A DNA stretch of 21,527 nt, from positions 1 through 21,527 of the forward strand of contig CAZFBR010000030.1 of the NCBI GenBank assembly GCA_964517215.1. The letters are read 5' to 3'. Positions 1 through 6,298 of this stretch are shown here, in pieces. The stretch is from CAZFBR01 sp035353495 [NCBI: uncultured bacterium]. GTDB lineage: Bacteria > DAOPZR01. Below the pieces are notes generated by a model, which saw nothing but the letters and a program-made list of their open reading frames with translations, was not told the origin of the DNA and searched no databases. Position numbers and translations under genes: made by a program. Position 1 is the stretch's first letter, and each line of letters begins with the position of its first letter.

Positions 1-371
1 CCCTGCAGTTCGTCCACCCCCAGCTGGGCCAGCTGATAGGCGGTGGTATGCTTGCCAAAGGTGAACAGCGGCTGCGCCACCGTCACCGACATGGTGGTAT
101 TGTTGCCGTCGATGGGGCTGCCCGACGACGCGCCGTAATTGTCGAGCTGGCTGCTGGTCACCCTGCCGGAGATATTCGGCAGAAAACCCGCCCGCGCGGC
201 CACCACACCCTGCTCGGCGATATCCTGCCCGGTGCGCACCGCCTCAAGGCCGGTATTGTGGCGCAGCGCGCGGGCAATGCATTCGTCCAGCGACAGCTCC
301 GCCGCGCCGGCCGGCACTGCGGCCGATGCCAGCAGGCATAGCATGAGCAGACGCACCATGCGCTTCACCAT
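1..371 (-). CDS. TolC-family outer membrane efflux protein (N-terminal part; 3' end outside window)
   Basis: The visible 123 residues begin with a signal peptide (basic MVKRMVR, then a hydrophobic stretch ending near PAGA-AE). The mature N-terminus starts ELSLDECIARALRHN, the typical opening helix of the outer membrane efflux protein family. It continues with a VVAARAGFLPNISG segment and a VAQPLFTFGKH segment, both characteristic of TolC-type periplasmic helices and strands. TolC-family proteins form the outer-membrane channel of tripartite export pumps. The start at 371 is preferred because GGAGGGAGGG lies just upstream; an in-frame ATG at 359 is possible but further from it. The gene has its own promoter and a palindrome in its leader. 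The pump partners must lie outside the window, so the substrate is unknown. Confidence 0.9.
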   Translation of the reverse strand, partial: MVKRMVRLLMLCLLASAAVPAGAAELSLDECIARALRHNTGLEAVRTGQDIAEQGVVAARAGFLPNISGRVTSSQLDNYGASSGSPIDGNNTTMSVTVAQPLFTFGKHTTAYQLAQLGVDELQ

Positions 372-393
372 CCGCGGCCCTCCCTCCGGGACG

Positions 394-409
394 AAATGAA
401 CGTTCACTT
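394..409. promoter_or_regulatory. Palindromic candidate operator (TetR/AcrR-like) upstream of the TolC-like gene
   Basis: On the minus strand this reads AAGTGAACGTTCATTT, a 16-bp palindrome with one mismatched pair around the perfect core TGAACGTTCA. It lies between the predicted promoter (486-514) and the ribosome binding site. TetR-family repressors often bind such TGAAC/GTTCA dyads at efflux promoters. No regulator gene is present nearby, so assignment to a family is an inference. Confidence 0.4.
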
Positions 410-485
410 GTACATAGCGATAAACTTCCCGCGTTCCTCCCCTCCCCAGGGAAGCGGATAGCGCGGAACTGCCTGTATGCAATTA

Positions 486-514
486 TATGTACTATATCCC
501 GCCACCACCGTCAA
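486..514 (-). promoter_or_regulatory. Predicted sigma70 promoter of the TolC-like gene
   Basis: Minus strand: -35 TTGACG at 514-509, a 17-nt spacer, and -10 TACATA at 491-486. A perfect TATAAT overlaps at 487-482 but would be 21 nt from the -35. Transcription would start near 479, leaving a leader of roughly 110 nt that contains the palindrome at 394-409. Confidence 0.45.
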
Positions 515-533
515 GTTTCGCAACCGGCCGCCC

Positions 534-562
534 CCCCCTCCGCCCGCAGGCGGAAGCGGGGG
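534..562 (-). other. GC-rich hairpin downstream of the phosphoribosyltransferase-like gene
   Basis: TCCGCC (539-544) pairs with GGCGGA (549-554) across a CGCA loop, and an outer CCCCC (534-538) can pair with GGGGG (558-562) across a 3-nt bulge. It sits just after the stop codon at 575. There is no following T-run on the minus strand, so it may stabilise the 3' end rather than act as a Rho-independent terminator. Confidence 0.3.
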
Positions 563-574
563 TGCGCAGGAACG

Positions 575-2404
575 TTACAATAGCAGATCCAGTTCCGTGG
601 TGCGCTGGCAGCAGGCGCGGATCAGCGCCGCGCGCGACTTGCCCTCGGTATCGAGCAGCGCCCACAGCTTTGTGCGCGCCTCACCCAGCGCCGCGATGGT
701 CGCTTCGGGCACTTCGCGCCACAGGCGCGCGTATTCCTCGGTGATATCCGCACCCGCTTGCGGGCGCAGCGGCCAGCGCTCGCGATAGGCCTCCTCGCAG
801 GTGATCCCCTGCTCCATCATCCGCCGCCAGAAGTCACGCACTTCGTTCAGGTGCTCGGTCGGATTGAACGCGCGCTTGCCCAGATCATAGATGACACAGC
901 GTTCGAGCGGATACGACAGCCGCTCGAACTGCGCGAGCTCAAATTCGGGCGCGAGCAGCGCCGGAAAACGCAGCAGGTCGGTTCCCGCCTCGGAAATCAC
1001 CGGGCTCTTGACCGACCCCGCCAAACCGAACCGGCCTTCGAGATAAATCACGGTTGTCGCCCCGTAGCTGCGGCCGAATTCATGCTGGCAGCGCTGGTGA
1101 ATCGCCGTCAGCACTTCCTCCGCCTCACGACTGCCGATGGCGAACAGGGTAATGCCGCGCAGTTTCTTGCGCTCGCGCTTGAACTCGGCCAGCAGCAAGT
1201 CAAGCCCGTGCGCCAGCGTCGTGCCCGTGGCAACCACTTCTGCAATGAACAACTGCGCCGCATCCGGCAGATTGAAACTGCGGTAGCCGTCCTGGCGGAT
1301 GCGCCACTGGCGGCCGTCACGATAGCGTTCCGCCGTCATGAATGAGATCGCGGCGCGGTTGAAGCCCGCTCCTTCCGTCAGCGCCTCGCGCAGGCCGAAG
1401 GCCAGTCCGCCGCGCAGAAAGGTGAGCATGGCCGCGTCGCGCTCGTTCAGTCCCGCGGTGCCGAGTTCCTGGCCCGCACGCGCCAGCAGGCGGGCCAGCG
1501 CCGAACGCAGCGCCACCGTCACCTGCCCGCCGACAATCTCCGGGCGGTTGAGCAGCTGCCGCGTCTCCGGGGTGCTTGCCACATAACGCTTGACCATGGC
1601 GCTGCCGTCGATCGCATAGAGCGCGAAATCATCGGTTGGCGGCAGCACCGGCCGCAGTCGGTCGTCGCCCTGCGGGCGGAAATCGCGCGGGCCGCGCTCG
1701 GGTCGCGTGGTGGCAAACTTCGCCGCCGGCGACATTTTGCGCACCTGCATGTCGGGAATGACCACATCCGGCGGCGCGATATTGATCTCGCCAAACACCG
1801 GCGCCGTCAGCGCGGTCGGACCAAGTTCGGCCAGCACATCTGCCGCACCGGGGAGCAGGCGCGGATGCTTGGCCGGCACGCGCTCACGCCGGCCGTGCGG
1901 CTGGCGTTCGGCGCGCGGCTGGCGCGCCGCCGGCGTCTTTACTGCCGGCACCGCGGGCACACCCGCATCCGGCTGATCGCGGCGATGGCGCCGCCCGCCC
2001 CGCCGCCGCCGCTTTTTCGGCTGGCCGTCACCGGCAGGATCACCGGTTTCATCCCGCAACGGTTCGACGGCCGGCACCTGCTCGACGGCCGCTTCCTGGC
2101 CGTTCGCCGCCGGCTGGCCGGTGCGGTCGCGGCGATGCCGACGCCCGCCCCGCCGCCGCCGTTTCTTCGCTTCGCCGCTGACGCCGCTGTCGCCGCCGTC
2201 GCCATTTGCGGGCCGGCTGTCGTCGCCGTCGGTCATTGCCACGGCGTATGCCGTCGCGTCGTCCATGGTGGCCGCGCCGGCGCCCGGCGTGCCGTTCGGG
2301 CGCTCGGTGCGGCGATGCCGCCGCCCGCCCCGCCGCCGCCGTTTCTTCGCCGCCGGATCAGTGCTGCCGGTACTGTTGCTGCTGCTGTTGCTGTTGTTTT
2401 CCAT
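575..2404 (-). CDS. Phosphoribosyltransferase-fold protein with three N-terminal Arg-rich blocks
   Basis: The 609-residue protein has three parts. Residues 1-19 are Asn/Ser-rich. Residues 20-142 carry three identical basic blocks (KKRRRRGGRRHRR at 20-32, 80-92 and 130-142) separated by acidic or Ala/Gly/Pro-rich linkers. The rest, from about 190, looks globular. The segment LFIAEVVATGTTL (385-397) followed by ITLFAIGS (417-424) resembles the PRPP loop and next strand of type I phosphoribosyltransferases. The usual Asp-Asp pair before the loop is Ala-Glu here, so catalysis is uncertain. The basic blocks probably bind RNA, DNA or another polyanion. It is the last gene of a minus-strand unit after the DUF501 gene, 86 nt away. 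I do not recognise a named family; the fold call is moderate and the function unknown. Confidence 0.85.
   Translation of the reverse strand: MENNSNSSSNSTGSTDPAAKKRRRRGGRRHRRTERPNGTPGAGAATMDDATAYAVAMTDGDDSRPANGDGGDSGVSGEAKKRRRRGGRRHRRDRTGQPAANGQEAAVEQVPAVEPLRDETGDPAGDGQPKKRRRRGGRRHRRDQPDAGVPAVPAVKTPAARQPRAERQPHGRRERVPAKHPRLLPGAADVLAELGPTALTAPVFGEINIAPPDVVIPDMQVRKMSPAAKFATTRPERGPRDFRPQGDDRLRPVLPPTDDFALYAIDGSAMVKRYVASTPETRQLLNRPEIVGGQVTVALRSALARLLARAGQELGTAGLNERDAAMLTFLRGGLAFGLREALTEGAGFNRAAISFMTAERYRDGRQWRIRQDGYRSFNLPDAAQLFIAEVVATGTTLAHGLDLLLAEFKRERKKLRGITLFAIGSREAEEVLTAIHQRCQHEFGRSYGATTVIYLEGRFGLAGSVKSPVISEAGTDLLRFPALLAPEFELAQFERLSYPLERCVIYDLGKRAFNPTEHLNEVRDFWRRMMEQGITCEEAYRERWPLRPQAGADITEEYARLWREVPEATIAALGEARTKLWALLDTEGKSRAALIRACCQRTTELDLLL
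1979..2347 (-). repeat. Three direct in-gene repeats encoding KKRRRRGGRRHRR
   Basis: Three 39-nt units at 2309-2347, 2129-2167 and 1979-2017 encode the same 13 residues. They are nearly identical in DNA too, with a few synonymous changes. The spacings are 60 and 50 codons, and the linkers differ in sequence. This points to duplication of a functional basic motif with selection on the protein sequence. Confidence 0.9.
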
Positions 2405-2490
2405 CGTGTGTTGCCTGTTCCTTTTTCCGGCCGGTTGCGCGATATTTTCGCGTCATGCCCGGCCATGCTGCTGCAAGTGTTGCGGACGGT

Positions 2491-3090
2491 TTACTGCCGT
2501 ACGGCGGCGCGCCGGTGTTCCAGCCCGCAAACCCGGCACCGCGCGGACGTATCGTTCCGCAGCAGGGGCGCGAGCATTGCTCCGACCGGATCGCGACCTG
2601 TGGCCAGCCAGTGCGCATAATGCGCATGCAGGCATTTCACGTGTCGCAAGGTGCGCGTGCCGCCAACGCCAGTGCCGTCAATGACGGCGGCGCGATCGGC
2701 CGCGCGGGCGCGCAGCCGGTGTCGGGCCTTGCGGCCCAGCGCCCGGCGGCGCAGCGAGGCATACCGGCGATGCGCGCGAGCCAGCGCGTCGCTGAATGCC
2801 AGATCATTATCGAGCAGGTCCTGCACGCGCGCCAGCCAACCGTCCGCTTCAAGGCGCCCCAGCATGCCTGCCAGTTTCGGGCAACTGACCCAATAGAGGG
2901 TCGGGAACAGCTGCTCACCGTCATTGCCCGCCACCACGGGAGCATTCATCACCACCTGCGGACAGCCGCACGCGCCGCGCCGCGCCACGCCCGCCACGCC
3001 CCGCGGTGCGCGACCCAGCTGGGCCGCAATCACCGCGAGGTCCGCGGCGGAAACCGCCGCGCCGGCCGCTACAGCGCCGGTGTCCGCCAC
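2491..3090 (-). CDS. DUF501 family protein
   Basis: The 199-residue product matches the DUF501 pattern: QLGRAPRGVAGVARR near residues 24-38, a CGCP-VV segment at 41-47, FPTLYWVSCPKL at 62-73, RLEADGW at 79-85, and the family signature VKCLHAHYAHWLATG-DPVG at 151-170. A C-terminal CRVCG (185-189) adds another possible metal site with Cys41, Cys43, Cys70 and Cys153. The family is uncharacterised biochemically as far as I know. The start is a GTG at 3090 that overlaps the end of the M48 gene by 22 nt, implying translational coupling; the conserved domain begins soon after, so a much later start is unlikely. It sits between a protease gene and the Arg-block gene. Confidence 0.85.
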   Translation of the reverse strand: MADTGAVAAGAAVSAADLAVIAAQLGRAPRGVAGVARRGACGCPQVVMNAPVVAGNDGEQLFPTLYWVSCPKLAGMLGRLEADGWLARVQDLLDNDLAFSDALARAHRRYASLRRRALGRKARHRLRARAADRAAVIDGTGVGGTRTLRHVKCLHAHYAHWLATGRDPVGAMLAPLLRNDTSARCRVCGLEHRRAAVRQ

Positions 3091-3890
3091 TGGAGCAGCC
3101 GCTCCGCCAGCTGCGGCGCCGCCGCCACCTGCTCCGGATCCACCGCCGCGCGCAACGCCGCCACGCGTTCGCCCACCGGCGGATGCGTGCTGTACAGCGC
3201 ACCGACCAGCGACGGACGTTCGCCCGAGCCGCCCAGGCAGCGGTCGAGAAACTCCGCCAGCCCCAGCGGATAGTAGCCCAGCGCGCCGGCATAGGCCGTG
3301 CCCAGCCGGTCCGCTTCGAGCTCATAGTCGCGGCTGAAGCCCTTGGCGAACAGCTCCTTCACGATATACTCCGACACCGGCGCCAGCGCCCCGTAGCCCG
3401 TCTGCGACAGCGCCTCGCTGCTGATCCCCGACAGCAGATTGGTCTTCTTCACCTCGTTGATCGCATGCCGCTGCGTCACATGCGCCAGCTCATGCCCGAG
3501 GATCCCCGCCAGTTCCGCCTCCGAGGCGAGCTGCTCCCACAGTCCGCGCGTCAGCAGCACCGGGCCGCCGGGACAGGCGAACGCATTGACTTCACCGCTG
3601 TTGATGATGGCAAATTCCACCGGGTAGGGGCGCGCCGGTGCTGATTTCAGCACTGCCTGCCCGACGAGAGTGACGTAATACTGCGCCCGCGCGTCCTGGT
3701 AGAGCCCGTGCTGCGCCAGCATCTGCTGTGCGCATTGCTGGCCGATCGCATGCTCTTCTTCATCGTTGATGCTGATGCTCTGCGCTATGCTGATCACCGA
3801 GCCGATGGCACTGCCGATATCCAAGTCCCAGGCCGCGGCCGGCGCCGCGGCGGCCAGCAGCAGCAGGCCGGCCAGCAGCAGCGGCTTCAT
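3069..3890 (-). CDS. Secreted M48-family zinc metalloprotease
   Basis: A 273-residue protein with a signal peptide (MKPLLLAGLLLLAAAAPAAA, residues 1-20, probable cut before or near Trp21). It carries the zinc motif HELAH at 133-137 and the downstream ligand in ELEADRLG (Glu192), as in peptidase family M48. The NAFACPGGPVLLTRGL segment (102-117) ahead of the HExxH is also typical of periplasmic M48 proteins such as BepA and LoiP, which act in outer-membrane protein quality control. No TPR domain follows, so it is a short single-domain form. The ATG overlaps the upstream stop in ATGA, and the downstream DUF501 start lies inside its 3' end. Confidence 0.93.
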   Translation of the reverse strand: MKPLLLAGLLLLAAAAPAAAWDLDIGSAIGSVISIAQSISINDEEEHAIGQQCAQQMLAQHGLYQDARAQYYVTLVGQAVLKSAPARPYPVEFAIINSGEVNAFACPGGPVLLTRGLWEQLASEAELAGILGHELAHVTQRHAINEVKKTNLLSGISSEALSQTGYGALAPVSEYIVKELFAKGFSRDYELEADRLGTAYAGALGYYPLGLAEFLDRCLGGSGERPSLVGALYSTHPPVGERVAALRAAVDPEQVAAAPQLAERLLQWRTPAL

Positions 3891-4678
3891 TCCGTCACCG
3901 GCGCGGCCGGCAGATGCAGGCCGCCGGCAGCAATAAACTGTGCCAGCTCTTCTTCGCTGATGCTGATCGCCGGAAGGCCGCCCGCCCCGACAGCCATCGT
4001 GCCGTCACCGCCGGCGGCAAACGACTGGGCGCCCCCCTCCTGAACCGTATCGAGTCCGCGCGTCCCCGCCGTCGCCGCCGAGGCCTGCGTGCTGCCGCCG
4101 AACCCGAGCAGGCCGCCCAGTCCCGACAACGCCGACGAGCCGGACGACGCCTGGCCGCCGGCAATCGACGTGCGAGTCACCTGGCTCACGCTGCTGCCGG
4201 CGCGGATCTCCACGCGGCTCGCCACCGGGAAATTGGTGGCATACACATAGCGAAAGCTGCGTGACGGCGTGGCGGTCGTGACGATACGCCCGCTGTTCTG
4301 GTCGAGCTGCACCGTATAGGTCCCGTTCGCCGTGACCGTGACCGTAGTGCCGTTGCGCTGCACCGCCGACGCCGGCAGGGCCGACCAGGCGGGATTAAAG
4401 CCGAGGAGGCGGATAATCCCCTCATCCGCCGCCAGCGTCCCCGTGACCCCGGTCCACGCACCGTTGCGAAACTGCGCCGAACCCGCGCTGGTGCTGTAGA
4501 TGACATCCGGCAGCGACACCGTGACCGCCGCCTCAACGTTCCTCAGTTTTTCCGTGAAGGTAATCGCTCCGCCCGTTCGCGTGTAGGGAACGGTAAACAT
4601 CGAAATATCCGCCGCGCGCACCATACCCGCGCACGCCAGCAGCCCAACCATCACCAGCCAGTAACGCATGTAGATCAT
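3887..4678 (-). CDS. Exported protein of unknown function, Gly/Ala/Ser-rich C-terminal half
   Basis: I do not recognise a family. The 263-residue product starts MIYMRYWLVMVGLLACAGMVRA-ADIS, a signal peptide with a plausible cut after VRA. A middle region (about residues 30-160) is rich in beta-branched and polar residues and looks like beta structure. A flexible Ser/Gly/Ala segment containing a GLGGLLGFGG stretch follows, then an acidic tail with SISEEELAQFIAAGG. The start at 4678 is chosen because GAAGGA lies 6 nt upstream. An in-frame ATG at 4708 is upstream of the predicted transcription start and can be excluded; ATG 4669 remains possible. It is first in the unit with the M48 protease, so it could be that enzyme's partner or substrate, by context only. 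Confidence 0.75.
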   Translation of the reverse strand: MIYMRYWLVMVGLLACAGMVRAADISMFTVPYTRTGGAITFTEKLRNVEAAVTVSLPDVIYSTSAGSAQFRNGAWTGVTGTLAADEGIIRLLGFNPAWSALPASAVQRNGTTVTVTANGTYTVQLDQNSGRIVTTATPSRSFRYVYATNFPVASRVEIRAGSSVSQVTRTSIAGGQASSGSSALSGLGGLLGFGGSTQASAATAGTRGLDTVQEGGAQSFAAGGDGTMAVGAGGLPAISISEEELAQFIAAGGLHLPAAPVTE

Positions 4679-4696
4679 CCCCCATCCTTCAATTTC

Positions 4697-4725
4697 ATTA
4701 TAGCTCAATTACTTAGACAAGTCAA
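4697..4725 (-). promoter_or_regulatory. Near-consensus sigma70 promoter for the exported protein / M48 / DUF501 unit
   Basis: Minus strand: -35 TTGACT at 4725-4720, a 17-nt spacer, and -10 TATAAT at 4702-4697. The -35 overlaps the TGA stop of the upstream TPR/GT9 gene (4724-4722). Transcription should start near 4690, just before the GAAGGA ribosome binding site, giving a very short leader. Confidence 0.7.
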
Positions 4726-6104
4726 TTGCTTGCATGGTTGTTGTGCCATTGTGCGCGCGCAACGGCAAGGGCGGCAGCGACCCGGGCAGTGACTGCGGAC
4801 CACTCTTCGCCGCGCTGCTGGCGGAACAGGCGCATGACGCCGGGATACCACGGCGAATCGCTGCGTGCGGTTAACCAGCGCCAGTCGGTCTTATACGCAG
4901 GCAGCAGCAGCCAGCACGGCTTTCCCAGCGCGCCCGCCAGGTGCGCCACCGCCGTGTCGACGCTGATCACCAGATCGAGCGCCATAATCAGCGCGGCGGT
5001 GTCAGCGAAATCCTCGAGGTCGGCCGCCAGCGGCAACACCGCCTGCAGCGCTGCCGGCTCACCGGCAGCCGGCCCGCACCAGGCCTTCTGTGCACTCACG
5101 AATTGGATTTCAGGTACCGCGAGCAAATGGGCAAGCGCCGCCGCGGGCAGGGAACGGTCGGCATCGTTTTCATGGCGGCGATTGCCCTGCCAGACCAGCC
5201 CGACCGCAAAGGCATCCGCCAGTTGCGCCCGCCAGTGTGCCACCGCTTCCGGTGCCACCGTCAGATACGGCAGCGTCGCCGGAATGGTGGCTGGGGTCGT
5301 CCCGAAATGCAGCGGGCAGCTCATGGGATAGGTCAGGCAGTCGAATGACGCAGCCGGCAGCGGTTCGCCTGCCGCAACAACCGCATCGACTCCGGGCAGC
5401 GCCGCAAACAGCGTTTTCAGGCGCGGCTTGCAGATTACCGTCAGGCGCTGCAGTCCGCGCTGTTTGAGCAGCGGGAGATACCGGCAAAACTGGATTTCAT
5501 CGCCGTACCCCTGCTCCGGCAGCACCAGCAGCGATTTTCCCGTCAGCGGCTCGCCCTGCCAGCGCGGGAGATCCGGCATCGGCAGTGCTGTGGTTGCGCC
5601 CGCCTGCGGGTTGCGGTACTCAAACTGCCGCCAGCCCTCTTCCCAACGACCCTGCTGCAGCAGCAGGCAGCTCAAATGGAAGCGGGCCTTGCCGTATGCC
5701 GGATCGAGTTCAATGGCCCGGCGCAACGAACGCTCCGCCTCCGCATCCCAGCCCATGCAGGCCAGCAGCACCCCGTAATTCGCCGCGCCCGCCGCCGCGT
5801 CCGGAGCAGCAGCGATCGCCTGCCGGCATGCCGATTCTGCGTCGGCAAACCGCTTTTGCCGCAGCAGCAGGTCGGACAAGTTGGTCAGCGTTTCCACCCG
5901 TCGCGGATCGAGCTGCAGGGCAACGCGGTAGCAGCGCTCCGCCTCCGCCGTATCACCCAACTCCGTCAGGGCCAGGCCAAGATTGACCCAGGCGGGGAGC
6001 GCCCCCAGTTCGCTCGTCACCGCCGCGCGATAACAAGCGGCCGCAGCGGCATAATCGCGGGCCGCCAGCAACCTGTTGCCTTCGAGAAACGCCTGCTTGG
6101 CCAT
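4722..6104 (-). CDS. TPR-repeat protein with GT9-like (heptosyltransferase-related) C-terminal domain
   Basis: A 460-residue cytosolic protein. Residues 1-165 are tandem TPRs (for example AWVNLGLALTELGDTAEAERCYRVAL and LDPAYGKARFHLSCLLLQQGRWEEGW). The C-terminal part (about 185-440) resembles the GT-B second half of heptosyltransferase-related proteins. It has a PEQGYGDEIQFCRYLPLL segment, VGLVWQGN near 302-309, VISVDTAVAHLAGALGKPCWLL, and DWRWL-x5-DSPWYP-x3-LFRQ. Such fusions are thought to glycosylate or bind large partners, but activity is untested. It has a short leader from a promoter at 6132-6161 and diverges from pdp. It is separate from the glycan operon on the right side of the window. 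Confidence 0.88.
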   Translation of the reverse strand: MAKQAFLEGNRLLAARDYAAAAACYRAAVTSELGALPAWVNLGLALTELGDTAEAERCYRVALQLDPRRVETLTNLSDLLLRQKRFADAESACRQAIAAAPDAAAGAANYGVLLACMGWDAEAERSLRRAIELDPAYGKARFHLSCLLLQQGRWEEGWRQFEYRNPQAGATTALPMPDLPRWQGEPLTGKSLLVLPEQGYGDEIQFCRYLPLLKQRGLQRLTVICKPRLKTLFAALPGVDAVVAAGEPLPAASFDCLTYPMSCPLHFGTTPATIPATLPYLTVAPEAVAHWRAQLADAFAVGLVWQGNRRHENDADRSLPAAALAHLLAVPEIQFVSAQKAWCGPAAGEPAALQAVLPLAADLEDFADTAALIMALDLVISVDTAVAHLAGALGKPCWLLLPAYKTDWRWLTARSDSPWYPGVMRLFRQQRGEEWSAVTARVAAALAVARAQWHNNHASN

Positions 6105-6131
6105 GCCCGCCGCCTGCTGTAAGATGTGTGC

Positions 6132-6161
6132 ATCCTAATTCAACCGGGAAAGCATTGTCAA
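6132..6161 (-). promoter_or_regulatory. Predicted promoter of the TPR/GT9-like gene
   Basis: Minus strand: a perfect -35 TTGACA at 6161-6156, an 18-nt spacer, and -10 TAGGAT at 6137-6132. Transcription would start near 6125, about 20 nt before the ATG at 6104. It mirrors the pdp promoter on the other strand. Confidence 0.5.
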
Positions 6162-6240
6162 CCGCAGCTCGTCGGGGGTTGCACCACCCGCAGAGCGCGG
6201 TGCGCGCTGATCCCTGTCCCGTCAGCGCCGCGCGCGGTCG

Positions 6241-6270
6241 TTGACAACTGCGGTAAGCGGCAGGTATGCT
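6241..6270 (+). promoter_or_regulatory. Predicted sigma70 promoter of pdp
   Basis: A perfect -35 TTGACA at 6241-6246, an 18-nt spacer, and -10 TATGCT at 6265-6270. Transcription would start near 6277, shortly before the AGGAGGCGGAG ribosome binding site at 6286-6296. With only 72 nt between pdp and bioB and no visible terminator, this promoter may also drive the biotin genes. Confidence 0.6.
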
Positions 6271-6298
6271 CACCCATATCCATTCAGGAGGCGGAGCC

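Noticed and set aside
534-562. Hairpin as a Rho-independent terminator of the Arg-block gene
   Set aside because: No T-run follows on the minus strand, so it is listed only as a hairpin.
1865-2684. Plus-strand frames with repeated PPPAPPPPFLR segments
   Set aside because: These are the antisense reading of the three Arg-rich blocks; the minus-strand protein has the domain, start signal and operon fit.
4636-4656. Lipobox (LLAC) in the exported protein's signal peptide
   Set aside because: Leu at the -2 position is poor for a lipobox, and a good VRA cut site lies a few residues later.
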